64,000 nt of DNA from Gammaproteobacteria bacterium. GTDB lineage: Bacteria; Pseudomonadota; Gammaproteobacteria; JAUZRS01. A model generated the notes under the pieces. That model was not told where the DNA came from and searched no databases. It saw only the letters and a list, made by a program, of their open reading frames with translations. The position numbers were made by a program, and so were the translations under genes. The DNA is taken from contig JAUZSP010000009.1 of NCBI GenBank assembly GCA_030949385.1, positions 1 to 64,000 of the forward strand, in the 5' to 3' direction. This document shows positions 1 through 11,217 of the stretch, one piece after another. Within the stretch, counting starts at the first letter, position 1. Every line of letters starts with the position of its first letter.

Positions 1-1422
1 ACCATTCAAAGCAGCAGCACAAAGCGCCATCAGACCCGCAGGAAAAAGACCCAACGCAAGAACAGTCAGGCCATTGGCACTCAGGGCAAAGCGGAAGCTG
101 AGGCACGGTTGCAGTTCACTCTGATCTTCAGCGGCATCAAAATACATCATCTTCACCGCACGCAAATAGTAGAACGCACCGATCACCGAGAAGATCACCG
201 CCACCGTAGCCAACCAGATCAGATCCACATTAACCACCGCCGTCAGCACCGACAACTTCGCGTAGAAACCAACGGTCGGCGGAATGCCCGCCATCGAAAA
301 GAGAATGATCAACATCATAAAGGCAAACCACGGGCTGCGTTCATTCAGCCCCTTAAAGTCATCCAGCTCTTCCGCCTCAAAGCCCTTACGACTGAGGAAC
401 AGGATCATGCCAAACCCACCCAGCGCCATCAGCGCGTAAGTCAGCGCGTAAAACATCGAAGCGGCATAACCCTCACCCGTACCCGCCAAAATACCCAGCA
501 GCAAAAAGCCCACATGAGAGATGGTGGAGTAAGCCAACATGCGCTTGATGCTGCTCTGTGCGATGGCGACAATGTTACCCAAACCCAGCGACAACACCGC
601 CAACACCATCAACATCGTCTGCCAATCGGCCTGCAATGACCCCAAACCCTCCACCAACAGACGCATCGTCATAGCAAAGGCGGCGATCTTCGGCGCAGTG
701 GCAATGTACAACGTCACCGCCGTCGGCGCACCGTGATAGACATCGGGAATCCACATATGAAACGGCACCGCACCCAACTTAAAGGCCAAACCGACAACGA
801 TAAAGGCCAAGCCCAACAACACCCCAACGCTGCTGCCCTGCTCCGCCAAACTGCTGCTGATCTCGATAATATTTAAACTGCCGGTCATGCCGTAAATAAT
901 CGACATGCCGTAGAGCAAGATACCCGAAGCCAGCGCACCCAAGACAAAATACTTCATCGCCGCCTCAGAAGCGCGTTTGGAATTGCGACAAAACGCCACC
1001 ATCGCGTACATGGAGAGCGACATCAGCTCCAGCCCCAAATAGAGGCTCAACATGCTGTAGGAGGAGATCATAATCATCATCCCCAAAACCCCAAACAGCC
1101 CCAAGACGTAATATTCGCCTTTAAACATGCCACGATCTTGCAGATAACGACGTGAATAGAGCAACACCCCCATCGTCACCACATAGACAAAACACTTCAA
1201 CACCACACTCATCAGATCACTGATAAAAGTGCCATTAAAGGCCAATTGAGTGCCATCGGGTTGATAGGCTAACGTTAACAACAAGGTTAAACCCAAAGAG
1301 ACTTGCGCCAGCAGATAGGTGATGTTGCGCTGGCTGTCTTTTAAAAACAGATCCACCGTCAACACCACACACACCATACTAAGGAGGAAAATCTCGGGGA
1401 GGGCGGTAATAAAATCGCTCAT
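1..1422 (-). CDS. nuoN: NADH-quinone oxidoreductase subunit N (partial, C-terminus beyond the left edge)
   Basis: This is an antiporter-like membrane subunit of complex I that takes part in proton translocation. The reading frame is open for 474 codons from the ATG at 1422 (starting [15 protein letters not shown]) to the window edge with no stop, so only the last few residues are missing; family members are about 480-485 residues. It has many hydrophobic helices. The family segment [20 protein letters not shown], which carries the channel lysine, is present, as is the conserved [14 protein letters not shown] segment. It is the last gene of the nuo operon, 21 bases after nuoM. Nothing looks aberrant in the visible part. 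Confidence 0.95.
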   Translation of the reverse strand, partial: MSDFITALPEIFLLSMVCVVLTVDLFLKDSQRNITYLLAQVSLGLTLLLTLAYQPDGTQLAFNGTFISDLMSVVLKCFVYVVTMGVLLYSRRYLQDRGMFKGEYYVLGLFGVLGMMIMISSYSMLSLYLGLELMSLSMYAMVAFCRNSKRASEAAMKYFVLGALASGILLYGMSIIYGMTGSLNIIEISSSLAEQGSSVGVLLGLAFIVVGLAFKLGAVPFHMWIPDVYHGAPTAVTLYIATAPKIAAFAMTMRLLVEGLGSLQADWQTMLMVLAVLSLGLGNIVAIAQSSIKRMLAYSTISHVGFLLLGILAGTGEGYAASMFYALTYALMALGGFGMILFLSRKGFEAEELDDFKGLNERSPWFAFMMLIILFSMAGIPPTVGFYAKLSVLTAVVNVDLIWLATVAVIFSVIGAFYYLRAVKMMYFDAAEDQSELQPCLSFRFALSANGLTVLALGLFPAGLMALCAAALNG

Positions 1423-1443
1423 CAATCTGTCCTGTAAGTCCGC

Positions 1444-2961
1444 TTAAAGCTTAGAAGCTGAAATGTGTTGCAGTAAGTTTTCCACCGTGGGGTGCATCAC
1501 CTCCACCATAGGATCAGGCCAGAGACCGAAGAGCAGCACCATCGCCGCCAGCAGCCCCAAGATCAAAAACTCACGCCCGTTGATGTCTTTTAACTCCGCC
1601 ACTTTCTCATTGCCCACCTCGCCAAAAATCACCCGTTTCACCATCCACAAGGTGTAGGCCGCACCGACAATCAAGGTGATCGAGGCCAAGAAGGCGTACC
1701 AGAAGTTGGCTTTGAAGCTGGCCAGAATCACCATGAATTCACCAACAAAACCCGACGTACCCGGCAGACCGGCGTTGCTCATGGCAAACAGCACCATAAA
1801 AGCAGCGAAAATCGGCATGGTGTTGGCCACCCCACCGTAATCCTTGATCTGACGAGAATGCACACGGTCGTACATCACCCCGACGCAGAGAAACATCGCC
1901 GCCGAGATAAAGCCGTGGGAGATCATCTGCACCATCGCCCCCTCAATGCCCATCGCCGCGCCGCTGCCCGCCTCGCTGCCACCGTTGGCAGCAATGCCAA
2001 AAACGATGAACATCCCCAAGGTGACAAACCCCATGTGAGAGATAGAGGAATAGGCAATGAGCTTCTTCATATCTTCTTGCACCAAAGCCACAAAACCGAT
2101 GTAAACCACCGCAATCAAGGAGAGCACAATCAGCAACAGATCCAGCTCACGGCTGGCATCAGGCGTAATCGGCAAGGAGAAACGCAAGAAACCGTAACCG
2201 CCCATCTTCAACATGATCGCCGCCAACACCACCGAACCGCCCGTTGGCGCTTCCACATGAGCGTCAGGTAACCAAGTGTGAACCGGCCACATGGGGATCT
2301 TGACCGCAAAGGCGAGCAAGAAGGCCAAGAAGATCAAAACCTGCGCTTCCATTGTCAGCGGCAAATTGTGGAAATCAAGAATACTAAAGCTGCCCGCTTT
2401 GCTGGCCATGTAGATCAAGGCGATCAACATAAAGACCGAGCCAAGGAAGGTGTAGAGGAAAAACTTGATCGTCGCATAGACCCGATTTGGGCCACCCCAG
2501 ATACCAATAACCAAAAACATCGGTACCAGCATCGCCTCCCAAAAGACGTAGAACAACATGGAGTCAAGGGCAGAGAAGACCCCCACCATTAGACCTTCCA
2601 TAATCAGGAAGGCCGCCATGTACTGCGCGACCCGTTTTTGAATCACTTCCCAACCGGCCAGCACCACAATCACACTGATAAAGGTGGTGAGCAGAATCAA
2701 CGGCATGGATATGCCATCAACACCCAAGGAGTACATGATGTTAAAGGTCGGCACCCACTGCGCGCTTTCACTGAACTGCATCGCGGCGGTGGTCAAATCA
2801 AAACCCGTGTACAAGGGAATCGACAAGACAAAGGTCAGCAGTGACACCATTAGGGCGAGCGGACGCGCGAGTTTATCGCCCGCGTACAAGATCAGGAAAC
2901 CACCGAAAATCGGGGCCCAAATCACCAAACTGAGTAACGGCAAATCTGCAAACATTCGCAA
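1444..2961 (-). CDS. nuoM: NADH-quinone oxidoreductase subunit M
   Basis: This is an antiporter-like proton-pumping subunit in the membrane arm of complex I. It has 505 residues, the normal length, with about 14 hydrophobic segments. The essential glutamate of helix 5 is visible (E142 in FWEAML), as are the helix-7 lysine (K221 in AVKIPMWPVHTWLPDAH) and the conserved VEAPTGGSVVLA stretch. It lies between nuoL and nuoN with short spacers, so it is certainly cotranscribed with them. The chosen start, MRMFADLPLLS, gives a normal N-terminus. Confidence 0.97.
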   Translation of the reverse strand: MRMFADLPLLSLVIWAPIFGGFLILYAGDKLARPLALMVSLLTFVLSIPLYTGFDLTTAAMQFSESAQWVPTFNIMYSLGVDGISMPLILLTTFISVIVVLAGWEVIQKRVAQYMAAFLIMEGLMVGVFSALDSMLFYVFWEAMLVPMFLVIGIWGGPNRVYATIKFFLYTFLGSVFMLIALIYMASKAGSFSILDFHNLPLTMEAQVLIFLAFLLAFAVKIPMWPVHTWLPDAHVEAPTGGSVVLAAIMLKMGGYGFLRFSLPITPDASRELDLLLIVLSLIAVVYIGFVALVQEDMKKLIAYSSISHMGFVTLGMFIVFGIAANGGSEAGSGAAMGIEGAMVQMISHGFISAAMFLCVGVMYDRVHSRQIKDYGGVANTMPIFAAFMVLFAMSNAGLPGTSGFVGEFMVILASFKANFWYAFLASITLIVGAAYTLWMVKRVIFGEVGNEKVAELKDINGREFLILGLLAAMVLLFGLWPDPMVEVMHPTVENLLQHISASKL

Positions 2962-2987
2962 AAGACCTTATAAACTTTGGACAGAAA

Positions 2988-4940
2988 TTATCGAACCACA
3001 AACCAAGTGAGCAGCAGCAACAAGCCGATGATCATGGCAAACGCGTAGTGATAGAGGAAACCGGTCTGAATGTGGCGCAACTTACCAGAGAACCAGCCTA
3101 CCGCTTTAGCCGAACCGTTCACCAACAGACCGTCGATCAACTTGATGTCACCGAACTTCCACAACAGATTGCCGAGCTTCAAGCTGCCACCACCAAAAAC
3201 AGCGGCGTTGAACTCATCAAAGCCGTATTTTTTCTCCAAAATTCGGTGCAACGGACGCAAACGATTGTAAAACAAGGTCGCCAAAGCGGGCTGTTTCAAA
3301 TAGATAAACCAAGCAGAGAAGATCCCCGCGAAGGCCAAATAGACCGCTGGCGCTGACAAACCGTGCAGCACAAAAGACCAGACCCCATGGTAACTTTCAC
3401 CAATCTGCGCCACCACATCACGGCTCGGATCAACAAAAATCACCCCATTGAAGAAGTCACCAAACAACATCGGCCCGATGGCCAAAGCACCAATGATCAC
3501 CGAAGGAATCGCCAATAAAATCAGCGGCACCGTCACCACCGGTTTGCACTCATGGCAATGAGATTTAGTCTCTTCGTCCATGCGCGTTTCACCGTGGAAG
3601 ACCAAGAAAAACATGCGGAAACTGTAAAATGCGGTGATAAACACCCCTGCCATCACGGCAAAATAAGCGTAACTCGCACCGACGATTTCAGAGTGATGCA
3701 CCGCTTCAATGATCGCGTCTTTAGAGAAGAAACCGGCAAAACCTGGAAAGCCGATCAGAGCCAAAGAACCGATCAGCGAGACCCAATAGGTGATCGGCAT
3801 GTACTTTTTCAGCCCACCCATTTTGCGAATGTCTTGTTCATGGTGCATCGCAATGATCACCGCACCGGCAGCCAAGAACAACAAGGCTTTAAAGAAGGCA
3901 TGGGTCATCAGATGAAAGATCGCCGCCGAATACGCCGAAGCGCCCAGCGCCACGGTCATGTAACCGAGCTGTGAAAGCGTCGAGTACGCCACCACCTTTT
4001 TGATGTCGTTTTGCACCATACCGATCAAGCCCATAAACAGAGCCGTGGTCGCACCAATGATCAAAATAAAGCTCAGCGCCGTCTCGCTCAATTCGAACAT
4101 CGGTGACATACGCGCCACCATAAAGATACCGGCGGTCACCATCGTTGCGGCGTGAATCAGAGCCGAAATCGGCGTAGGGCCTTCCATAGAATCGGGCAGC
4201 CAAACGTGCAACGGCACCTGCGCTGATTTACCCATCGCACCGATAAAGAGCAAGATGCAAATTACGGTGATCACATCCCAAGGCGAACCAGGAATAATCT
4301 CAATGGTCTGCCCCACCAGCGACGGCATGGCTGCAAAGACGGTGTCGTAATCAAGGCTACCGGTGTACATCAAGACCGCCGCGATGCCGAGCAAGAAACC
4401 AAAATCACCGACGCGATTGACCAAAAAGGCCTTCATATTGGCGTAGATGGCGGTCTCTTTTTTATACCAGAATCCGATCAACAGATAAGAAACCAGACCC
4501 ACCGCCTCCCAACCAAAGAAGAGCTGCATGAAGTTGTTCGACATCACCAACATCAACATGGAGAAGGTAAACAGAGCAATGTAGCTGAAGAAACGCTGAT
4601 AACCAGGATCGTCGTGCATGTAACCGATGGTATAAATATGCACCATCAAGGAGACACCCGTGACCACACACATCATCATCACGGTCAAGGTATCAACCAA
4701 AAAGCCCACTTCAAAGCGGATGCCGTCGCTGACCATCCAAGTGTAAACGGACTGGTTAAAGACCTCACCGCCATCAAAAACAATGTGATTAAACGCAATC
4801 AGAGATAAGGCAAAGGCAGTGCCGACGCCCAAAATAGTCACCCAGTGCGAGGCCGTGCGGCCAATTTGATGACCAAACAGCCCCGCTAAAATAGCGCCCA
4901 CAAGCGGCGCCAAGGGAATGGCAAGATAGAGATTTTCCAT
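2988..4940 (-). CDS. nuoL: NADH-quinone oxidoreductase subunit L
   Basis: This is the distal antiporter-like subunit of complex I, carrying the long lateral amphipathic helix at its C-terminus. It has 650 residues, slightly longer than the 613 of E. coli. Conserved channel residues are E145 (FFGWEAVGL), K238 (GAMGKSAQVPLHVWLPDSMEG) and nearby H245. A short Cys/His-rich stretch around residue 465 (SHCHECKP) sits in a loop; its role is unknown. The spacer to nuoK is 4 bases, indicating tight cotranscription and probably translational coupling. Confidence 0.97.
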   Translation of the reverse strand: MENLYLAIPLAPLVGAILAGLFGHQIGRTASHWVTILGVGTAFALSLIAFNHIVFDGGEVFNQSVYTWMVSDGIRFEVGFLVDTLTVMMMCVVTGVSLMVHIYTIGYMHDDPGYQRFFSYIALFTFSMLMLVMSNNFMQLFFGWEAVGLVSYLLIGFWYKKETAIYANMKAFLVNRVGDFGFLLGIAAVLMYTGSLDYDTVFAAMPSLVGQTIEIIPGSPWDVITVICILLFIGAMGKSAQVPLHVWLPDSMEGPTPISALIHAATMVTAGIFMVARMSPMFELSETALSFILIIGATTALFMGLIGMVQNDIKKVVAYSTLSQLGYMTVALGASAYSAAIFHLMTHAFFKALLFLAAGAVIIAMHHEQDIRKMGGLKKYMPITYWVSLIGSLALIGFPGFAGFFSKDAIIEAVHHSEIVGASYAYFAVMAGVFITAFYSFRMFFLVFHGETRMDEETKSHCHECKPVVTVPLILLAIPSVIIGALAIGPMLFGDFFNGVIFVDPSRDVVAQIGESYHGVWSFVLHGLSAPAVYLAFAGIFSAWFIYLKQPALATLFYNRLRPLHRILEKKYGFDEFNAAVFGGGSLKLGNLLWKFGDIKLIDGLLVNGSAKAVGWFSGKLRHIQTGFLYHYAFAMIIGLLLLLTWFVVR

Positions 4941-4944
4941 AAAG

Positions 4945-5250
4945 CTAGCCCTTCATGCTATCCAAGTCATTAACGTTAATGGTGCGCCAATTACGGAACA
5001 ACACCACCAGAATCGCCAAGCCAATCGCCGCTTCCGCCGCCGCCACAGTCAAGATAAAGAAGACAAACACTTGACCTGCGGTATCACCCAAATAGTGTGA
5101 AAACGCGACAAAGTTCATATTGACTGCCAACAGCATAAGCTCAATGGACATCAACAAAATAATGATGTTTTTTCGGTTCAGAAAAATACCCGCGACGCTC
5201 AAGCCAAACAGCACAGCTCCAAGAATCAGGTAATACGATAACGGTACCAT
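4945..5250 (-). CDS. nuoK: NADH-quinone oxidoreductase subunit K
   Basis: This is a small three-helix membrane subunit of complex I. I chose the ATG at 5250 ([19 protein letters not shown], 101 residues, the usual family length). A GAGGGG ribosome-binding site lies six bases upstream. The alternative GTG at 5268 would add six residues and overlap that site. The two conserved membrane glutamates are present in the [10 protein letters not shown] and [11 protein letters not shown] segments. Confidence 0.95.
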   Translation of the reverse strand: MVPLSYYLILGAVLFGLSVAGIFLNRKNIIILLMSIELMLLAVNMNFVAFSHYLGDTAGQVFVFFILTVAAAEAAIGLAILVVLFRNWRTINVNDLDSMKG

Positions 5251-5304
5251 AACGCCCCTCTGACCCACTCTAGGCAGGCAAACCCTTCAGCACACGCTGA
5301 AAAT

Positions 5305-5907
5305 TTAGTGTTGTTCCGATTTCATTTTTACAATGCGCAAGCGATCCGATTTTTTTACCTTAACCTGCTCTGACGGTTTTTGGTATTTGGTTTCGGGACG
5401 TTTGCGCAGGGTCAAAGCGATGGCGGCAATGATCGCCACCAACAAGATGACCGCCGCAATTTCAAACTGATAGAGGTAATCGGTGTAAATCGCTTTACCC
5501 AACTCCTCGGTATTACTGTAATCAGCACCGTGCGCCACCGCATTGCTCAATTTCTCTGAGCTGAACTTGGGCGAAGCCACCACCAACACCATCTCGGCCA
5601 CCATCACCAAGCCAACCACCAAGCCCAAGGGCAAATAACGGGTAAAGCCTTCTTTCATCGGTGCGGTGTCCACATCCAACATCATCACCACAAAAAGAAA
5701 CAGCACCATCACCGCACCGACGTAAACCAGCACCAAGGTCAAACCCAAAAATTCCGCTTCCGCCAGCAACCAAATGCCCGCACAACTGAAAAAGGTCAAG
5801 ACCAAAAACAGCGCCGCATGCACCGAGTGATTAACGGTAATGACCCGCACCGCCGAAGCCACCGCCACCAAGCTAAAGGTTAAAAAGACCCATACTTCTA
5901 TATTCAT
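5305..5907 (-). CDS. nuoJ: NADH-quinone oxidoreductase subunit J
   Basis: This membrane subunit of complex I has 200 residues and about five hydrophobic helices. The conserved third helix with the pi-bulge and key tyrosine is seen in LGLTLVLVYVGAVMVLFLFVVMMLD. The C-terminal 35 residues are basic and cytoplasmic (RKRPETKYQKPSEQVKVKKSDRL). It lies between nuoI (9-base spacer) and nuoK (54-base spacer). Confidence 0.95.
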   Translation of the reverse strand: MNIEVWVFLTFSLVAVASAVRVITVNHSVHAALFLVLTFFSCAGIWLLAEAEFLGLTLVLVYVGAVMVLFLFVVMMLDVDTAPMKEGFTRYLPLGLVVGLVMVAEMVLVVASPKFSSEKLSNAVAHGADYSNTEELGKAIYTDYLYQFEIAAVILLVAIIAAIALTLRKRPETKYQKPSEQVKVKKSDRLRIVKMKSEQH

Positions 5908-5916
5908 ATCTCAACC

Positions 5917-6396
5917 CTACCGGTAAGGTGCGTCGATGGCACGATCTGCGGCCAACTGTTTTTCATACTGATCGCCCACCGCCAGCAGCTTCTCTTTGTT
6001 CATGATCTGTTCGCCACGATTTTCAAAATGGTACTCAAAAATCCGCGTTTCCACGATGGCATCCACCGGACACGCCTCTTCACAGAAACCACAAAAAATG
6101 CACTTAAACAGATCAATGTCGTAACTCTTAGTCCGACGACTGCCATCGGCGCGCTGCTCTGATTCAATCGTGATCGCCAGTGCTGGGCAAACCGCTTCAC
6201 AGAGTTTGCAGGCGATGCAACGCTCTTCCCCGTTGGCGTAACGACGCTGCGCGTGCAGTCCCCGAAAACGCGGCGACATTGGGGTCTTCTCTTCGGGATA
6301 CTGAATCGTGATCTTTTTTGCAAACAAGTAACGACCGGTCAAGCGCATCCCCAGGAGCAGCTCCCAAAGCATAAATGTCTTTAAAAAATTGAGCAT
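5917..6396 (-). CDS. nuoI: NADH-quinone oxidoreductase subunit I (2 x 4Fe-4S)
   Basis: This peripheral-arm subunit of complex I carries clusters N6a and N6b, passing electrons from NuoG towards NuoB. It has 159 residues. The two ferredoxin-type motifs are C60-C63-C66-C70 ([12 protein letters not shown]) and C99-C102-C105-C109 ([12 protein letters not shown]). The N-terminal amphipathic helix that docks on NuoH is present ([15 protein letters not shown]). It sits between nuoH and nuoJ and is of normal length. Confidence 0.97.
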   Translation of the reverse strand: MLNFLKTFMLWELLLGMRLTGRYLFAKKITIQYPEEKTPMSPRFRGLHAQRRYANGEERCIACKLCEAVCPALAITIESEQRADGSRRTKSYDIDLFKCIFCGFCEEACPVDAIVETRIFEYHFENRGEQIMNKEKLLAVGDQYEKQLAADRAIDAPYR

Positions 6397-6422
6397 TTAA
6401 ATTCTCTCCTCAGAAATTCCTG

Positions 6423-7457
6423 TTACAGCCAAGGCTGCCAACCTAATAAAATAGCCACCCCTTCCACCGCCAGCCAGATAATGGTCACGGGAATAAAGAT
6501 TTTCCAACCCAGCCGCATGATCTGATCGTAGCGATAACGTGGGAACGTGGCGCGGAACCACAAAAAGAAGAAGGACATAAAGGCGGTTTTAAACACAAAC
6601 CAATGCATGCCATCACCCAAAATAGGCAAATCAGCCCAAGCCCCAACCGGCGACAACCACCCCCCCAAGAACATCAAACTGGCCAAGGCGGCGATCAAAA
6701 TCATATTGGCGTATTCGGCCAAGAAGAAGATCGAAAAGGCCATGCCCGAATATTCCACATGGAAACCGGCCACAATCTCAGACTCACCTTCCGCCACATC
6801 AAACGGCGCACGGTTGGTCTCTGCCACACCGGCCAAATAATAAACTATAAAGAGCGGAAACAGCGGCAACAGGAACCAATCCAAGAAACCGCCCTGCTGC
6901 GCCAAAACAATTTTATTCAGGTTCAAGCTGCCACTGGCCATCAACACCCCCACCAGAGCAAACCCCATCGCAATTTCATAGGAGACGATCTGCGCTGCGG
7001 CGCGCAAGGTACTGAGCATGGCGTATTTTGAGTTGGAGGCCCAACCGGCGACGATCACCCCATACACACCCAAGGAAGTAAGCGCCAAAATGTAGAGCAA
7101 ACCGGCATCAATGTCGGCCAAAATCAGACCGTCACCAAAGGGAATCACCGCCCAAGCCGCCAAGGCCGGTGCCAGTGAGATTACGGGTGCCAATAAAAAG
7201 AGGAAACGGTTGGCGTTGGTGGGGATGATGATCTCTTTGGTCATCAACTTGAGCGCATCGGCAATCGGCTGCAACCAACCCTTTGGTCCGACACGGTTTG
7301 GCCCCAAACGCACCTGCATATAACCAATAATTTTGCGTTCCGCGTAGGTCAAATAGGCCACCGCCAACAGCAGAGGCCCAACAATAACCATAATCTTGAT
7401 TACGATCCAGAGCGGTGTCTGCAAAATTTCAGGTAACAACAGCATCAAATCAGGCAT
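6423..7457 (-). CDS. nuoH: NADH-quinone oxidoreductase subunit H
   Basis: This membrane subunit forms much of the quinone-binding pocket at the junction of the two arms of complex I. It has 344 residues and about eight transmembrane helices. Family signatures are visible: [19 protein letters not shown] near residue 40, [20 protein letters not shown] near 215, and the C-terminal [19 protein letters not shown]. It is spaced 3 bases from nuoG and 26 from nuoI. Confidence 0.97.
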   Translation of the reverse strand: MPDLMLLLPEILQTPLWIVIKIMVIVGPLLLAVAYLTYAERKIIGYMQVRLGPNRVGPKGWLQPIADALKLMTKEIIIPTNANRFLFLLAPVISLAPALAAWAVIPFGDGLILADIDAGLLYILALTSLGVYGVIVAGWASNSKYAMLSTLRAAAQIVSYEIAMGFALVGVLMASGSLNLNKIVLAQQGGFLDWFLLPLFPLFIVYYLAGVAETNRAPFDVAEGESEIVAGFHVEYSGMAFSIFFLAEYANMILIAALASLMFLGGWLSPVGAWADLPILGDGMHWFVFKTAFMSFFFLWFRATFPRYRYDQIMRLGWKIFIPVTIIWLAVEGVAILLGWQPWL

Positions 7458-7460
7458 GGT

Positions 7461-9812
7461 CTACACCTTCTCCAGTTCAACAGTTGCATAAAGAGAACCG
7501 AGTGTGGTGGCCGCCGCAATGCCCGCAGGCAACCAAACCGCGCCAGCGGGAATCGACTCATCCAGCCGCAGGGGCAACTCAACAGAGCCCGTCGCCTGAG
7601 TCACTTTCACCGTCTCAGCAGAGTCCAGCGCCAGACGTTTTGCCTCAGCGGCATTGATCACCACCGCCTCCACATCCGCATCAACCGTGGCTTGCAGTGC
7701 CGTAGCACGGCGCACCAACGCATCGCCGTGGTAAATCGGCACATCACCGCTGCGCAGCAAACCCGCAGGTCGTTCAGCCAAGTTCAGACTGGCGCTGACG
7801 CTCAGACCATTATCCAAACTCAAATCACGACACGCCACTTTCAACTCATCGCGTACCTCTTCCGAAGAGATGAACTCAAAACCGTCCAGATCCAATAAGT
7901 TACCCAAGACACGCAGCACCTTCCAAGCAGGACGTGCTTCACCCACCGCTTTGGACGCGCCTTTACAGGACTGCCACAAACCGGTGGCGTTAACGTACGT
8001 ACCTGAGGTTTCAGCAAACGTGGCCACCGGCAGCAGCACATCGGCCAGCGTTTTCATCGACTCACTGGCAAAGGCAGTCATCGCCACCACCTTGGCATTT
8101 TGCAACGCGGCGGTCGCCAGAGCGGGATCGGCGCAATCGCGTTCCGCCTCCACTCCAAGCAGCAGATAAGCCTGACGCGGCTCTTGCAACATCTGCTGAG
8201 CGTTCAGGCCGTGCTCTTTGCTCATGCCAGCCGGACCACGGTGTGGCAACACACCGGCCAACCAAGCACCCGCACTGTTGGCCGCTTCGGGTAAATAAGA
8301 GAAAAGCGAATCGGTCGCAACAGCAATGGCAGAGGCCAACGCTCTCAAAGCCGCGTAATGAGGATTAAGCACCGCCAAGTTACCCAACATCACACAACTG
8401 TTGTCGGCTTTTAAGCTGTTGGCAATGGCCTGATGTGCGTCGTTCGGTTTGGCATCGGCGATCCAGCTGCCCAGATCAGAAGCACCGCTCTTCACACCCA
8501 CTGCCGCCGCGATGGCGGCCAGCTCAGCGACCATATCAAAAGGATCTACGCCGATATTTTCCGCCAAATTAAAATGGAATTCGTACACTTTTGGGTTAAC
8601 AAAACTGATCTGTGCGCCGTTCAAACTGGCTTTACGCAGCCGGTGAGCAATCAGAGGCTGCTCTTTACGCACATTGGAGCCAACCAGTAAAACAGCATTC
8701 AAAGATTCCAGCGCCTCAATGCTCTGCCCCAACCACGGCATCACGGGTGCCTGCTCTTGATCGCTGAAATCCAGTTGACGCAGACGATGATCAATGTGGT
8801 TTGAACCCAAACCACGCATCAACTTCTGACCCAAATACAACTCTTCCAGAGAGGCGTTGGGTGATAACAGTGCGCCGACCTGATCCGCGCTGGGGGTTTT
8901 CAACAGGTCGCTGGCCACGGCCAAGGCCGCTTCCCAGCTCGCTTCCTGCCACTGACCGTTTTGCTTGATCATCGGGGTGCTCAAACGGTCATCGGCCTGC
9001 AAAGCTTGGTAGCTGAAACGATCACGATCCGAGATCCAAACCTCATTGATCGACTCGTTGTCACGCGGCACAACGCGAGTGACCCCGCCTTGCCAGGTGT
9101 GTAAAAACAGATTGGAACCGACGCTGTCGTGCGGCGCAACGCTGGCGTGCTGCATCAGCTCCCAAGCGCGGGCGCTGTAGCGCGAGGGTTTGGCGGTCAA
9201 CGCGCCCACAGGGCAGAGATCAATGATGTTGCCGGACATTTCAGAGCTGATGCTTTTTTCGATAAAGGTGCCGATGCGCACATGTTCTGAACGCCCCGTA
9301 GCTCCCATCTCCCGCATCCCAGCAATCTCTTCACCAAACCGCACGCAGCGGGTGCAGTGAATGCAGCGGGTCATCTCGGTAGCAATCAAGGAGCCAATGT
9401 CCTCATCCACCACCACCCGTTTCTCTTCACTGAACTGCGAGACATCGCTGCCGTAACCGATGGCCACATCCTGCAACTCACACTCGCCGCCTTGATCGCA
9501 AATCGGGCAATCCAGCGGATGATTGATGAGCAAAAATTCCATCGTGCCTTTTTGCGCCGCAATCGCTTTGGCAGAGCGGGTGTGAACCACCATGCCCTCC
9601 ATCACTTGTGTGGCACAGGCGGGCAACGGTTTCGGCGCTTTTTCCACCTCCACCAAACACATGCGGCAGTTGGCCGCCACAGAGAGTTTTTTGTGGTAAC
9701 AAAAACGTGGGATTTCAATGCCGTTTGCATCGGTCACGTCAATCAACAACGCCCCACGAGGGGCTTTAAGTGCCTGCCCATCCACTTGGATTTCGACCAG
9801 ATCTTCGCTCAT
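7461..9812 (-). CDS. nuoG: NADH-quinone oxidoreductase subunit G
   Basis: This is the large iron-sulfur subunit of the NADH-dehydrogenase arm. From the ATG at 9812 it is 783 residues (MSEDLVEIQVDG). That start has a TGAGGCG site five bases upstream, whereas the ATG at 9833 has none. Cluster ligands seen are the 2Fe-2S C38/C49/C52/C66, the H98/C102/C105/C111 cluster (HPLDCPICDQGGECELQD), and a 4Fe-4S set C150/C153/C156 plus CPVGAL. The remainder is a molybdopterin-oxidoreductase-like fold without a cofactor. A 112-base spacer separates it from nuoF and contains no gene. Confidence 0.95.
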   Translation of the reverse strand: MSEDLVEIQVDGQALKAPRGALLIDVTDANGIEIPRFCYHKKLSVAANCRMCLVEVEKAPKPLPACATQVMEGMVVHTRSAKAIAAQKGTMEFLLINHPLDCPICDQGGECELQDVAIGYGSDVSQFSEEKRVVVDEDIGSLIATEMTRCIHCTRCVRFGEEIAGMREMGATGRSEHVRIGTFIEKSISSEMSGNIIDLCPVGALTAKPSRYSARAWELMQHASVAPHDSVGSNLFLHTWQGGVTRVVPRDNESINEVWISDRDRFSYQALQADDRLSTPMIKQNGQWQEASWEAALAVASDLLKTPSADQVGALLSPNASLEELYLGQKLMRGLGSNHIDHRLRQLDFSDQEQAPVMPWLGQSIEALESLNAVLLVGSNVRKEQPLIAHRLRKASLNGAQISFVNPKVYEFHFNLAENIGVDPFDMVAELAAIAAAVGVKSGASDLGSWIADAKPNDAHQAIANSLKADNSCVMLGNLAVLNPHYAALRALASAIAVATDSLFSYLPEAANSAGAWLAGVLPHRGPAGMSKEHGLNAQQMLQEPRQAYLLLGVEAERDCADPALATAALQNAKVVAMTAFASESMKTLADVLLPVATFAETSGTYVNATGLWQSCKGASKAVGEARPAWKVLRVLGNLLDLDGFEFISSEEVRDELKVACRDLSLDNGLSVSASLNLAERPAGLLRSGDVPIYHGDALVRRATALQATVDADVEAVVINAAEAKRLALDSAETVKVTQATGSVELPLRLDESIPAGAVWLPAGIAAATTLGSLYATVELEKV

Positions 9813-9924
9813 ACTCGCCTCAAAACCACTCATTCTTGCTAAAAAGCTGCCGCAGTAACCTAACAGGCTGCATTTCGGAAGCGTGCTCTGACCCCATTGG
9901 GTCGATATTTTGGCTCAGGATAAC

Positions 9925-11214
9925 TTACGCTGCGCTGCCCAGTTTCTCTGCCACCAGACTGCGATTGTGTTCGATGTAATACTCAAACTCATGCCGATAA
10001 TGTTTAATAAAACTGCGTACCGGCATCGCTGCCGCATCACCCAAAGCACAGATGGTACGGCCTTCAATTTTACTTGCCACACTGTCCAGCCGATCCAAAT
10101 CTTCTGACCGACCTTTGCCATCAACGATGCGACACAACATGCGGTACAGCCAACCGGTGCCTTCACGGCACGGGGTACATTGACCGCATGATTCAGAATA
10201 ATAAAAACGTGAAATACGGCGCAGCGCCAACACCATGTCGGTGGTTTCGTCCATCACGATCACCGCGCCCGAACCGAGCATGGAACCGGCTTTGGCAATG
10301 GAGTCGTAATCCATATTGCACTGCATCATCACTTCCGCAGGCAGCACCGGCACTGATGAACCACCCGGAATGACCGCTTTCAGGGCGCGACCATCCTTCA
10401 CCCCACCGGCCAAGGCCAGCAGATCAGTAAAAGGAGTTCCCATCGGAATTTCAAAGTTACCCGGGTTGTTCAAATGACCGGACATGGAGAACAGTTTCTC
10501 ACCACCAGCCGTTGGCACACCCAAACTCTGGAACCATTCACCGCCTTTTTGCAAAATCACCGGCACCGAGGCCAAGCTCTCGGTGTTGTTGATCGTGGTC
10601 GGTTTGCCATAAAGGCCAAAATTGGCTGGAAACGGGGGTTTGAAACGCGGCTGGCCTTTTTTGCCTTCCAGCGATTCCAGCAGCGCCGTCTCTTCACCGC
10701 AGATGTACGCACCGGCTCCCAAAGAGCCGTAAAGATCAAAGTCGATCCCCGAGCCTTGAATGTTTTTGCCTAGAAAGCCTTGATCGTAGGCCTCTTTCAG
10801 CGCCTGCTCAAAACGAGCAAAGGGTTCATCGCCAAATTCGCCGCGCAGGTAGTTGTAACCCACCGTGGCACCGATGGCAAAACCGGCAATGGCCATACCT
10901 TCAACCAAAGCATGGGGGTTAAAGCGCAAAATATCGCGGTCTTTGCAAGTGCCCGGCTCCGACTCATCGGAGTTGCAGACGATGTATTTTTGCATATCGC
11001 CTTTGGGCATAAAACTCCATTTCAAACCGGTGGGGAAACCCGCACCGCCGCGTCCGCGCAGACCGGAGGATTTCACCACCTCAATCACTTCAGTGGGGGT
11101 CATCTCACCGGCAATTATTTTTTTCCAGCTCTGATAACCGCCAATTTTCAGGTAGTTGTCGTAAGACCACGGCTGGTCAAACTGCAACGTCTGGAAGCAA
11201 ACTTGATTCGTCAT
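9925..11214 (-). CDS. nuoF: NADH-quinone oxidoreductase subunit F (NADH/FMN subunit)
   Basis: This is the electron entry point of complex I: it binds NADH and FMN and cluster N3. It has 429 residues. The glycine-rich nucleotide loop [16 protein letters not shown] lies at residues 52-66, and the acidic FMN/NADH site [13 protein letters not shown] at 78-89. The 4Fe-4S ligands are C343, C346, C349 ([11 protein letters not shown]) and C389. It lies 3 bases after nuoE. Confidence 0.97.
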   Translation of the reverse strand: MTNQVCFQTLQFDQPWSYDNYLKIGGYQSWKKIIAGEMTPTEVIEVVKSSGLRGRGGAGFPTGLKWSFMPKGDMQKYIVCNSDESEPGTCKDRDILRFNPHALVEGMAIAGFAIGATVGYNYLRGEFGDEPFARFEQALKEAYDQGFLGKNIQGSGIDFDLYGSLGAGAYICGEETALLESLEGKKGQPRFKPPFPANFGLYGKPTTINNTESLASVPVILQKGGEWFQSLGVPTAGGEKLFSMSGHLNNPGNFEIPMGTPFTDLLALAGGVKDGRALKAVIPGGSSVPVLPAEVMMQCNMDYDSIAKAGSMLGSGAVIVMDETTDMVLALRRISRFYYSESCGQCTPCREGTGWLYRMLCRIVDGKGRSEDLDRLDSVASKIEGRTICALGDAAAMPVRSFIKHYRHEFEYYIEHNRSLVAEKLGSAA

Positions 11215-11217
11215 GAG